Shown here in pieces: positions 44,781-53,391 of a stretch of DNA of 64,000 nt. This DNA is from an uncultured Propionibacteriaceae bacterium (GTDB lineage: Bacteria; Actinomycetota; Actinomycetes; Propionibacteriales; Propionibacteriaceae). The notes under the pieces are model-generated. The model did not search any database and had not been told where the DNA came from. It worked only from the letters and a program-made list of their open reading frames with translations. Position 1 is the stretch's first letter; each line of letters starts with the position of its first letter. The stretch is from assembly GCA_945911015.1 (NCBI GenBank), contig CAMDZW010000010.1:1-64000 (forward strand), read 5' to 3'. The translations under genes and the position numbers were made by a program.

Positions 44781-45651
44781 CCCGCGGCCCGACCGTTCGC
44801 TGCCCGTCCCTCCGGCGTGGGAGCGGGCCCGCCGCAGGCTGCCGTCGACGATCGTGGTCTATGTCGTCCTGCTGGCCGGTGCCCTGCTGACACTGGCCCC
44901 TTTCGTCCTCAGCCTGATGACCGCGCTGAAGACGACCGGCCAGTTTGCTTCGACCCCGGCGCTGTCGCTGCCGAACCCGGTCACCGGCGACAACTTCGCC
45001 CGCCTGTTCGCCGAACACGGCTTCACCTCTCCGATCGCGGTCACCGCCCAGGTGGTGGCCGTGGTGTTGGTTGGCCAGCTGTTCTTCTCGATCCTGGCCG
45101 CATTCGCCTTCGCCCGACTCGAGTTCATCGGCCGCGATGTCGTGTTCTGGATCTACCTGGCCACGATGATGGTGCCGCAGGTCGTGACCGTGATCCCGCT
45201 GTACGTGATGTTCACCGAGATCGGGCTGCGCAACACGTTCTGGGCGCTGATCCTGCCGTTCATGTTCGGCTCGCCCTATGCGGTCTTCCTGCTGCGCGAG
45301 TACTTCCGTGGCATCCCTGAGGACCTGGTGGCAGCCGCCCGCATCGACGGCGCCAGCACCTGGCAGATCCTCTGGCTGATCATCGTGCCCCTGTCCCGCC
45401 CGATCATCGCCACGCTGACCGTGATCACCGTGGTCACCCACTGGAACAACTTCATGTGGCCGTTGATCATCACCACCGGACCCGACTGGCAAGTCATCAC
45501 GGTCGCCACCGCCGCCCTCCAGGGTCAGTACAACGCCAACTGGACCCTCGTCATGGCCGCCACGACGCTGGCCATGGCGCCGCTGCTGATTCTGTTCGCG
45601 GCTTTCCAACGCACCATCGTCAACTCGATCTCCCTCACCGGTTTCAAGTGA
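44767..45651 (+). CDS. Carbohydrate ABC transporter permease (MalG type, CUT1), system 2
   Basis: A 294-residue permease with six helices and EAA-like loop VAAARIDGASTWQILWLIIVPLSRP. VAFAFARLEFIGRD and FMFGSPYAVFLLREYFRGIP are typical of MalG-type subunits. It overlaps the preceding gene and is 46 bp upstream of the binding-protein gene. As in system 1 there is no ATPase gene, so a shared MsiK-like ATPase is likely. Confidence 0.9.
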   Translation: MTSPDPRPDRSLPVPPAWERARRRLPSTIVVYVVLLAGALLTLAPFVLSLMTALKTTGQFASTPALSLPNPVTGDNFARLFAEHGFTSPIAVTAQVVAVVLVGQLFFSILAAFAFARLEFIGRDVVFWIYLATMMVPQVVTVIPLYVMFTEIGLRNTFWALILPFMFGSPYAVFLLREYFRGIPEDLVAAARIDGASTWQILWLIIVPLSRPIIATLTVITVVTHWNNFMWPLIITTGPDWQVITVATAALQGQYNANWTLVMAATTLAMAPLLILFAAFQRTIVNSISLTGFK

Positions 45652-45697
45652 CCGGGCCAGGGTTTGCGTACAAGCAAGTCTCGTACAAGGAGGAAAC

Positions 45698-47068
45698 ATG
45701 TCCAATCTGACGCGTCGCTCACTGCTGACCACTGCTGCTGCCGGTGGTCTGGCGATGGGTCTGGCCGCCTGCTCGCCTGCCCAGAAGGAGAATGAGAACC
45801 CCGGCGGTGACCCCAGCTCGAGCACCAGCGGTGGCAACGCTGTGACCGGCAAGGTCACCGTACGGCTGTGGGACGAGCAGGTGCAGAAGGCCTATGACGA
45901 GAGCTTCGCCGCGCTGGCCGACAAGAACCCCGGCCTGGAGGTCACCACCGTGTTGGTGCCGTGGGCCGACTACTTCACCAAGCTGCGCACCGACGTTGGC
46001 TCCGGCACCGGTGACGACATCTTCATGATGAACAGCTCCTACCTCGAGCCGTACGTCACCAACGAGCTGGTCATGCCGATCGGGGATGACTTCGCCGACC
46101 TGCGTGACGGCTGGATCGAGCCCGCGATCGAGCAGTACACCACCGACGAGGTCCTGTACGGTGTCCCGCAGCTCAGCGACGGCGGCATCGGCGTCTACTA
46201 CAACGAGGAGCTGCTGGCCAACGCCGGGATCACCTCCGACGAGGTCGACCAGCTCAACTGGGGCGGTGACTCCGACACCTACATCGAGCTCGCCCAGCGG
46301 CTCACCCAGGATGCCGACGGCAACTGGGGCGACGAGTCCGCCTTCAACGGCTCGAAGCCGGCCATCTGGGGCTCCTCGGCAGCTCAGGACCTGCAAGGCA
46401 TCTACTACAACTTCCTCGGCTCGGCCGGGGGCGACTTCCAGGACGCCGACGGCCGCTTCACCTTCGCCACGCCCGAGGGCGAGACCGCCTTTGGCTACCT
46501 GGTTGACCTGATCAACAAGTACCAGGTCGCCCCGGCCGCCTCGAACACCAATGACAACGGTGACTTCGTGCGCGACCAGTTCCTGCAGGGCAAGGTGGCG
46601 ATGTTCCAGTCCGGCATCTACAACTTGAAGAATGTCGCTGACGGCGCCAAGTTCAAGTGGGGCATCGCCCACATCCCCGCGGGCACCGCCGGCCGGGTCT
46701 CGGTGGTCAACAATGTCATCGTCTGCGGCAATGCCGCGACCAAGAACGAGGCTGCCACCATCGAGGTGCTGCGCTGGCTCGGATCCGACGAAGGAGCCTC
46801 CTACATCGGCAAGTCCGGGGCTGCACTGCCGGCCGTCACCGGAGCCCAGCAGTCCTTCTCTGATTTCTGGGGCGAGCAGAGCATCGATCCGTCGATCTTT
46901 GCCGAGCAGGGCCGCGAGAAGTCGATCGGAGCCCCGTCCGGGGCGAACTACGGCGCCGCAGTGGCCGCGTTCAAGCCCCACTTCGACGAGATGTTCCTGG
47001 GCCGCACGCCGGTCGCCGAGGCACTCGCCGCGGGGCAGGAGGCTGCCAACAAGGCCATCGAGGACTGA
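45698..47068 (+). CDS. CUT1 sugar-binding lipoprotein, system 2
   Basis: A 456-residue extracellular solute-binding protein with signal LTRRSLLTTAAAGG and lipobox LAAC near residue 23, then a Pro/Ser/Gly linker. VTVRLWDEQVQKAYDESF and DDIFMMNSSYLEPYV differ clearly from the three solitary paralogs, so it is a separate lineage. A strong AAGGAGG lies 6 bp before the ATG. The preceding GTACAAG duplicate (45668-45674 and 45682-45688) is noted. It completes the second transporter except for the ATPase. Confidence 0.9.
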   Translation: MSNLTRRSLLTTAAAGGLAMGLAACSPAQKENENPGGDPSSSTSGGNAVTGKVTVRLWDEQVQKAYDESFAALADKNPGLEVTTVLVPWADYFTKLRTDVGSGTGDDIFMMNSSYLEPYVTNELVMPIGDDFADLRDGWIEPAIEQYTTDEVLYGVPQLSDGGIGVYYNEELLANAGITSDEVDQLNWGGDSDTYIELAQRLTQDADGNWGDESAFNGSKPAIWGSSAAQDLQGIYYNFLGSAGGDFQDADGRFTFATPEGETAFGYLVDLINKYQVAPAASNTNDNGDFVRDQFLQGKVAMFQSGIYNLKNVADGAKFKWGIAHIPAGTAGRVSVVNNVIVCGNAATKNEAATIEVLRWLGSDEGASYIGKSGAALPAVTGAQQSFSDFWGEQSIDPSIFAEQGREKSIGAPSGANYGAAVAAFKPHFDEMFLGRTPVAEALAAGQEAANKAIED

Positions 47069-47084
47069 TCCGACCGCTCGATTC

Positions 47085-47119
47085 CCCGTCGCCGCCCGGC
47101 TCTGTGCCAGGCGGCGACG
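47085..47119 (+). terminator. Terminator after the system 2 operon
   Basis: CCGTCGCCGCC (47085-47095) and GGCGGCGACGG (47109-47119) form a perfect 11-bp stem with a 13-nt loop, 17 bp after the binding-protein stop codon. Confidence 0.75.
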
Positions 47120-47244
47120 GCCGTTGTGGGGCCCTTCTCGGCACGAATGGCGGACGGGCCATGGCGCAACCGATTGCACGCCTGCTACGGTCGGAGGAGG
47201 GCCATCACCGGCACCCACCTGCACACACATCGTGAGGAATCATC

Positions 47245-48105
47245 GTGAGCAACTCAGACGTCACGACCATCGGCGTCATCGGCATCGAGAACAGCCATGT
47301 CAACCACTTCATCCGCCACCTCAACAATGAGGACCGGCACCCCGGATACCGGGTCACCACGCTGGTCGGCGGTGAGCCCGAGCGTCGTGCCGAGCTGGCC
47401 GAGCTGGGTTCGATCACCGAACAGGTCGAGAACCCTGCTGACCTGATCGGCAAGGTCGACGCCGCGATCATCTCCACCCGTGACGGCGGTCTCCACGCAG
47501 AGCAGGCGATTCCCCTGTTGAAGGCCGGAATGCCTGTCCTGGTGGACAAGCCGCTCGCCGCATCGGTCGCCGATGCCGAAGCCATGATCGCCGCCGCCAA
47601 GGAGAACAACGCGCTGCTGCTGTCGTCGTCGGCACTGCGTGCCGTCCCCGAGATGGCCGATCTTGCCCAGATCGACTCGGCCGAGCGCGGCCGCACCGCC
47701 TCGGTCACCGTGATCGGTCCGGCCGATCCGAACTCGCCCTACTCCGGTCTGACCTTCTACGGCATCCACGAGGTGGAGGCCGCGCTGGAGATCTGCGGTA
47801 ACGGCGCCTTCGGTGAGGTGTCGGTCCAGCGGGTCGAGGGCGCGATCGTGGCCACCACCGTGATCAACGACATCAATGTCTCGATCCACTTCGTGACCGC
47901 CGATGACCAGGGCCAGATCAAGTTCTTCGCCACGGTCGCCGGTCGTCACGGTCTGGTGCAGACCCCGTTGACCCTGGGGGCGGACTACAACGCACCGATG
48001 CTGGACATGTTCATCCAGATGATCAAGTCCGGTGTCGCCCCGGTCTCCGACGAGCTCCTGCTGCGTCCGATCCAGCTTCTCGAAGCGATCACCTCCCAGC
48101 TCTGA
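47245..48105 (+). CDS. Short Gfo/Idh/MocA-like oxidoreductase
   Basis: A 286-residue protein. The N-terminal turn reads IGVIGIENSHVNHFI where GxGxxG is expected, and the EKP motif is VDKPLAASVADAEAM (DKP). It lacks the long C-terminal sheet of the other two oxidoreductases in the window. The ENSH-type N-terminus is shared by a subgroup of the family. It may be a carbohydrate oxidoreductase with altered cofactor handling. The start is GTG at 47245, after GAGGAA. It follows system 2 but is separated by a terminator. Confidence 0.75.
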   Translation: MSNSDVTTIGVIGIENSHVNHFIRHLNNEDRHPGYRVTTLVGGEPERRAELAELGSITEQVENPADLIGKVDAAIISTRDGGLHAEQAIPLLKAGMPVLVDKPLAASVADAEAMIAAAKENNALLLSSSALRAVPEMADLAQIDSAERGRTASVTVIGPADPNSPYSGLTFYGIHEVEAALEICGNGAFGEVSVQRVEGAIVATTVINDINVSIHFVTADDQGQIKFFATVAGRHGLVQTPLTLGADYNAPMLDMFIQMIKSGVAPVSDELLLRPIQLLEAITSQL

Positions 48106-48138
48106 GGCACGATTCGCCCCTGAGCTCTGAGGACGTGC

Positions 48139-48172
48139 ACGCGCCCTTCCCGATGCGTCGGGGAGGGCGCGT
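48139..48172. terminator. Bidirectional terminator
   Basis: ACGCGCCCTTCCCGA (48139-48153) pairs with TCGGGGAGGGCGCGT (48158-48172) over 15 bp with one G-U or mismatch and a 4-nt loop, between the convergent oxidoreductase and aldehyde dehydrogenase genes. Confidence 0.85.
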
Positions 48173-48178
48173 CCGTCT

Positions 48179-49546
48179 TCACCCGTGCCGCAGTCGCAGG
48201 ATCCGCCGCAACTGGGCGCCGGTGGCCGGGTCGGGCCGCAAGGTCATCACGTCCAACGGCAACCGCACCAGTTGGCGGCTCACCGACTTCGCCTGACTGA
48301 ATTCCCGTAGCCCGTCGGCCCCGTGGATCCGGCCGAACCCAGAATCACCGCGGCCTCCAAAGGGCAGCGCCGGCACACCCATGAAGTCGAGCGCGGAGTT
48401 GATCATCACCACCCCACACCGCAACTGCGCGGCGGCTCGCTGCCCCGCGGCACGATCGCGGGTGAACACGCTGGCACCGAGCCCGAGCCGTACGGCATTG
48501 GCTCGCCGCACTGCCTCGTCCAAGTCGGCCACCCGATTGACCACCAGCAGGGGCCCGAAGGTTTCGTCGGTGACGGCACGGGAGTCCTCGGCGACATCGA
48601 CCAGTACCACCGGGTCGACCCGCTGCCCGTCGATGGCGCCGTCCGACCACACGGTGCCGCCATGGGCCAGCGCATCGCGACGGTGATCGGCCACCTGATC
48701 CGGGCCACCGGGCAACACCATCGGCCCGTAGGAGGTCCCTGCCCGGACACCGTTGAGCTCGACCTCCAGCTGCGCGAGGAACTCCTCGGCGACGCCATCG
48801 GCGACATAGACGCGTTTCACCCCGACGCAGGTCTGGCCGGCGTTGCTGAACGCGGCAAAGGCTGCCGATTTCGCGGCCGCGGCCAGGTCGGCATCGGCGG
48901 CGATCAGCATCGCGTCCTTGCCGCCACATTCGAGGACCACCGGGGTGAGGGTCTGGGCAGCCTGGGCCATCACGGCGGCGGCGGTTCGGGTCGAGCCGGT
49001 GAAGGCCACCTTGTCCACGCCGGTGTCGATGATCTCCCGCGCCACGGCCCCTTCACCGGTGACGGTCTGCAGGACGGGCTGTTCCGGGACAGCCCGCCAC
49101 CACAGTGTGGCCAGCAGCTTGCCCACACCGGGAGTGTGTTCGCTCGGTTTGAAGACGACGGCATTGCCGGCGGCCAAGGCGTACCAGATCGATCCGGTCG
49201 GGGTGAACAGCGGGTAGTTCCACGGCCCGACCACCGCGACCACTCCGTAGGGTTCCCGGCTGACGGTGGCGTGCTGGTTGGCCCCGAGCAGGCCGGGCCA
49301 GACCGTACGGCGGCGCAGCACCCGTGCCGCGTGGCGGGCGGCCCAGTCCAGGTGGGTGATGCTGAGCACCACCTCGACCAACGCGTCATGGGCTGGCTTG
49401 CCGGTCTCGGCACAGATCAGGTCAACCAGCTGGTCGGTCGCGTCGACCACATGGTGCTTGAGCGTCAACAGTCGGCGTCGGCGCTCAGCCGGCGTCAGTC
49501 CAGCCCACCAGTGGGCGGCGTCACGGGCACTTCGTACCTCGTCCAT
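48179..49546 (-). CDS. NAD(P)-dependent aldehyde dehydrogenase (class 3-like)
   Basis: A 455-residue enzyme oxidising an aldehyde to an acid. VVGPWNYPLFTPTGSIWYALAAGNAVVFKPSE is the cofactor region, VAFTGSTRTAA follows, LECGGKDAMLI holds the general-base Glu and NAGQTCVGVKRVYV the catalytic Cys. Length and the PWNYP block fit the short class 3 type. The substrate cannot be named. It is 72 bp upstream of the lepA stop in the same leftward direction but probably has its own promoter. Confidence 0.9.
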   Translation of the reverse strand: MDEVRSARDAAHWWAGLTPAERRRRLLTLKHHVVDATDQLVDLICAETGKPAHDALVEVVLSITHLDWAARHAARVLRRRTVWPGLLGANQHATVSREPYGVVAVVGPWNYPLFTPTGSIWYALAAGNAVVFKPSEHTPGVGKLLATLWWRAVPEQPVLQTVTGEGAVAREIIDTGVDKVAFTGSTRTAAAVMAQAAQTLTPVVLECGGKDAMLIAADADLAAAAKSAAFAAFSNAGQTCVGVKRVYVADGVAEEFLAQLEVELNGVRAGTSYGPMVLPGGPDQVADHRRDALAHGGTVWSDGAIDGQRVDPVVLVDVAEDSRAVTDETFGPLLVVNRVADLDEAVRRANAVRLGLGASVFTRDRAAGQRAAAQLRCGVVMINSALDFMGVPALPFGGRGDSGFGRIHGADGLREFSQAKSVSRQLVRLPLDVMTLRPDPATGAQLRRILRLRHG

Positions 49547-49618
49547 GTCCCCATGATGCTCCTTCGGCCCAGCAGACGGTGTGGCCGACGGCGATCACGC
49601 CGCCCGACCGGATGTGGC

Positions 49619-51457
49619 TCAGGACTTCTTCTCGGAGATTTCCCCGGTCGACAGGGCCGCGACGAAGGCTTCCTGCGGGACCTCGACCCGACCGACCATC
49701 TTCATCCGCTTCTTGCCTTCTTTCTGCTTCTCCAGCAGTTTGCGTTTGCGCGAGATGTCGCCGCCGTAGCACTTGGCCAGGACGTCCTTGCGCATGGCGC
49801 GGATGGTTTCGCGGGCAATCACCCGGGAGCCGATGGCCGCCTGGATCGGCACCTCGAACTGCTGCCGAGGGATGAGCTCCTTGAGTTTGCCGGCCATCGC
49901 AAGCCCGTAGGAGTAGGCGTTGTCGGCATGCACGATCGAGGAGAACGCATCGACCGGCTCGCCATGGAGCAGGATGTCGACCTTGACCAGCTTCGATGAT
50001 TCCTCGCCGGCGTCCTCGTAGTCGAGTGAGGCATATCCCTTGGTCCGCGACTTCAGTGCATCGAAGAAGTCGAAGACGATCTCGGCCAGGGGCAGGGTGT
50101 AGCGGATCTCGACCCGGTCCTCGGAGAGGTAGTCCAGGCCCAGTTGGATCCCGCGGCGGGCTTGGCAGAGCTCGAGAATGCTGCCGATGAACTCTGCCGG
50201 CGCCAAGAGGGTCGCCTTCACCACGGGCTCGTACACCTCGGCGATCTTGCCGGTGGTCGGGTATTCGCTGGGGTTGGTGACGACATGCTCGGTGCCGTCC
50301 TCCATCTCGACCCGGTAAACCACATTCGGCGCGGTGGAGATCAGGTCGAGGTTGAACTCCCGCTCGAGGCGTTCGCGCACGATCTCCATGTGGAGCAGCC
50401 CGAGGAAACCGATCCGGAAACCGAATCCGAGGGCTCCCGAGGTCTCGGGTTCGTAGACCAGGGCGGCATCGTTGAGCTGCAGCTTGTCCAGGGCCTCCCG
50501 CAACTCCGGATAGTCGGCGCCGTCGATGGGAAACAGACCGGCGTAGACCATCGGCTTCGGGGTCCGGTAACCGGCCAGCATCTCCGCGGCCGGGCGGGAG
50601 GCGACCGTGACCGTGTCGCCGACCCGCGAGTCGCGCACCTCCTTCACCCCGGTGATCAGGTAGCCCACCTCGCCAACGCCGAGCGAAGCAGCCTTGGTCG
50701 GATCCGGTGAGATCACACCGACCTCGAGGGTCTCGTGGGACGCACGGGTCGACATCATCAGCACCCGTTCGCGGTGGCTGAGCTCGCCGTCAACGACCCG
50801 CACATAGGTGACCACTCCGCGGTAGGTGTCGTAGACCGAGTCGAAGATCAGGGCGCGTGCGGGAGCATTCGGGTCTCCGACCGGGGCCGGGGTGTCGGCG
50901 ACGATCCGGTTCAGCAGGGCTTCCACGCCCAGACCGGTCTTGGCCGAAACCTGCAGCACGTCATCGGGATCGCCGCCGATGATGCCGGCGAGCTCCTCGG
51001 CATACTTCTCCGGTTGCGCACTGGGCAGGTCAATCTTGTTCAGTACGGGGATGATCGTCAGATCCGCCTCAAGGGCCAGGTAGAGATTGGCCAACGTCTG
51101 GGCCTCGATCCCCTGCGCGGCATCGACCAGCAGTACGGCTGCCTCACAGGCCTCCAGGGATCGCGACACCTCGTAGGTGAAGTCAACGTGGCCGGGAGTG
51201 TCGATCATGTTGAGCACGTGGGTTGTGCCGTCGACCTCCCACGGCATCCGCACCGCCTGCGACTTGATGGTGATGCCCCGTTCGCGCTCGATGTCCATCC
51301 GATCGAGGTACTGGGCCCTCATTGAGCGAGCGTCAACCACACCGGTCAGCTGCAACATGCGGTCAGCCAGGGTCGACTTGCCGTGGTCGATGTGGGCGAT
51401 GATGCAGAAGTTCCGGATCAACACCGGATCGGTCCGGCCGACGACGGGGACGCTCAT
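49619..51457 (-). CDS. lepA: Elongation factor 4 (LepA)
   Basis: A 612-residue translational GTPase. G1 is [10 protein letters not shown]3 DTPGH, G4 NKID, and switch 1 holds [12 protein letters not shown]. The C-terminal end ([28 protein letters not shown]) is the LepA-specific domain. It back-translocates or remodels stalled ribosomes. The start at 51457 ([11 protein letters not shown]) is chosen because the first helix then lies at normal distance; an ATG at 51517 would overlap the divergent promoter. It is divergent from the gene at 51538. Confidence 0.95.
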   Translation of the reverse strand: MSVPVVGRTDPVLIRNFCIIAHIDHGKSTLADRMLQLTGVVDARSMRAQYLDRMDIERERGITIKSQAVRMPWEVDGTTHVLNMIDTPGHVDFTYEVSRSLEACEAAVLLVDAAQGIEAQTLANLYLALEADLTIIPVLNKIDLPSAQPEKYAEELAGIIGGDPDDVLQVSAKTGLGVEALLNRIVADTPAPVGDPNAPARALIFDSVYDTYRGVVTYVRVVDGELSHRERVLMMSTRASHETLEVGVISPDPTKAASLGVGEVGYLITGVKEVRDSRVGDTVTVASRPAAEMLAGYRTPKPMVYAGLFPIDGADYPELREALDKLQLNDAALVYEPETSGALGFGFRIGFLGLLHMEIVRERLEREFNLDLISTAPNVVYRVEMEDGTEHVVTNPSEYPTTGKIAEVYEPVVKATLLAPAEFIGSILELCQARRGIQLGLDYLSEDRVEIRYTLPLAEIVFDFFDALKSRTKGYASLDYEDAGEESSKLVKVDILLHGEPVDAFSSIVHADNAYSYGLAMAGKLKELIPRQQFEVPIQAAIGSRVIARETIRAMRKDVLAKCYGGDISRKRKLLEKQKEGKKRMKMVGRVEVPQEAFVAALSTGEISEKKS

Positions 51458-51537
51458 GGACAACTTTCGTTCGTACGGGAGGTCGTGCAGTTGCCCATCC
51501 TCCCATGACGTGCTCACTTTGGGCCATTATTGGATCC

Positions 51538-53391
51538 ATGACGCGGCGTCGGAGGTCCCTCGACCAGCAGTGGGCGCCGTTCCCGGTCCAGGACTGGCAT
51601 CGCTACGCCCGCAGCAGTGCCGGCTGGCGCAGGACCCGACGGACGCCGCGAGCTGCCCTGGTCGTGGCCGTGGCGGTGATCACGCTGATCGCCGGGCTCC
51701 TGTTCTGGGCCGACCTGCCAGCGCGGTCCACCACGGCGACCGGTGCTCCACTGCATCCGTGGCTGCCGGCCGATGGCAGCAACTCCCCGGTCGCCGTCTC
51801 CCGCGACGACGGCACTGTCGCGGCGAGTCTGGGTGCCGCGATCATGGCAACCCCACAGACCACCCAGTCGGTGCCGACCGGTCTGGGCACCCTTCTCCTC
51901 GGCGCGACCGGCCTCGAGCTGGACCGCACCATCTGGCGGTCGACACTGGCACTGTCCGATCATGATGAGTTCCAGTTGTGGAGTGCCTCCGGTGAGCTCC
52001 GTCTGCTGGCGATCAGCCACCCCCAACCGCGGGGTTTTGTCGGCGGCATCCTGGTGCTCGGGGAGGCACCGACCGCCGGCCAGACCTGGCAGTCCTCAGG
52101 AGTGACGGTGGAACCAGCCCTCCCCGAGAGCGAACCCGACGACGGCCCTCCCCTGCCCTGGCGGGCCCAATTCACCTCCAGTCCCGCCGACAGTCCGGAT
52201 TGTCTGGTCATCGACGGGCAACTGGAGGTCGAGGGCGAGGACCCGGTCACCGTGGCCTTCGACTGGTGCCGCGCACGTGGACCGATCAAGATGTCGTGGG
52301 GTCAGTCCCGGATCGCAGTCACCGATCAGGCGCCGCCGGTCCCCGACACCGCCGATCCTGCCCCGGTCCCCCTCCCCGATCCAGCGGTGTGGGTGAGCAG
52401 TTCTCGTACGGCCGCCACGGTGCTGCCACAGATCGGTGCCGAACCGATGTCGGGCAGCCCCGGCAGCTTGCTGCGTGAGACCGTCTCCCAGCGGGTGGTG
52501 ATGTCGGCCGGGACCGACGTGCTGGTGCTGGACCCGGCCGAACAGCTCCTCATCGTCCGGCACCAACTCCATCCCGGTGGCCGGCTGGTGGCCGTGGAGG
52601 TCTTCGGCGACCTGGTGCTGGCCTCCACCGACGATCGACGACTGGTGGCCTTCGACACGGCCACCGGTGCGGAGCTGTGGCGCCGCGACCTGCCCGACAC
52701 GACCTCGACAGCACTGTCGCGGATCGATGAGCAGACCGCCGCCGTACCACTGGCCAACGGGATGTTGTGGGCGGTCGATCTGCACGACGGTCACAGCCGA
52801 TGGGAGCATCCGGTGATCGTCTCGGCCCAGCCACCGGTGGCGACCGCACCCGGGGTGGTGTTGGTCCTCGGCCCGGGCACGGAGGTGATTGCCCTCGACG
52901 CGGCCACCGGTGAGCAGCGTTGGCGTCAGCGGCCCGATGCTGCGGTGGTCGATTCCGTTGCGGTGGGCGGCGGGCTGGGGTGGATCTTCACCGATGAAGG
53001 GGTGTTCCTCCATGACCTCGCCTCGGGCGAGATGACCGGACGTGGCCGCGGCGCCCTCGGCGCCGAAGTCCGCACCGTGACCGGCCAGCCACTGATCTGG
53101 ATCCCCGGCACCGAGCTACGCGCCCTCGCTCCCGATGGCTCCAGTCTGTGGCGGACCCCGCTGGACTGCGAGGACGTCGAGGTCCAGGCCGACACCGTGA
53201 TCTGCTGGTCCCCCGACGAAGTGGTGGTTGTCGACCGGTTCGGCGCCGTGGTCGCGCACCAGCCGGTCATCGACCATGTCGTCGACCAGTTGCACGCGAC
53301 CGTGACCGCCGACGGCGTGATGTGGCGGGTGAACCGGGCTCCCGGGCTGGACGGGCCCACCTCCTGGCAGGTGTACCGATGGCACACCTGA
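51538..53391 (+). CDS. Membrane-anchored PQQ-like beta-propeller protein
   Basis: A 617-residue protein with a basic cytoplasmic start, one transmembrane helix near residues 39-58 (AALVVAVAVITLIAGLLFWA) and a large extracytoplasmic part. PQQ-like blade motifs recur: VAFDTATGAELWRRDL, VIALDAATGEQRWRQ, LRALAPDGSSLWRTPL. Residues 60-300 do not show blades and may be a separate domain. It overlaps the next membrane-protein gene by 13 bp, so the two likely form one complex. No enzymatic role is evident; BamB-like scaffolding is one option. Confidence 0.75.
   Translation: MTRRRRSLDQQWAPFPVQDWHRYARSSAGWRRTRRTPRAALVVAVAVITLIAGLLFWADLPARSTTATGAPLHPWLPADGSNSPVAVSRDDGTVAASLGAAIMATPQTTQSVPTGLGTLLLGATGLELDRTIWRSTLALSDHDEFQLWSASGELRLLAISHPQPRGFVGGILVLGEAPTAGQTWQSSGVTVEPALPESEPDDGPPLPWRAQFTSSPADSPDCLVIDGQLEVEGEDPVTVAFDWCRARGPIKMSWGQSRIAVTDQAPPVPDTADPAPVPLPDPAVWVSSSRTAATVLPQIGAEPMSGSPGSLLRETVSQRVVMSAGTDVLVLDPAEQLLIVRHQLHPGGRLVAVEVFGDLVLASTDDRRLVAFDTATGAELWRRDLPDTTSTALSRIDEQTAAVPLANGMLWAVDLHDGHSRWEHPVIVSAQPPVATAPGVVLVLGPGTEVIALDAATGEQRWRQRPDAAVVDSVAVGGGLGWIFTDEGVFLHDLASGEMTGRGRGALGAEVRTVTGQPLIWIPGTELRALAPDGSSLWRTPLDCEDVEVQADTVICWSPDEVVVVDRFGAVVAHQPVIDHVVDQLHATVTADGVMWRVNRAPGLDGPTSWQVYRWHT

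Noticed and set aside
48323-49999. A 558-codon plus-strand open frame
   Set aside because: It runs opposite the aldehyde dehydrogenase and lepA genes, which have full family motifs. The frame has no recognisable domain.
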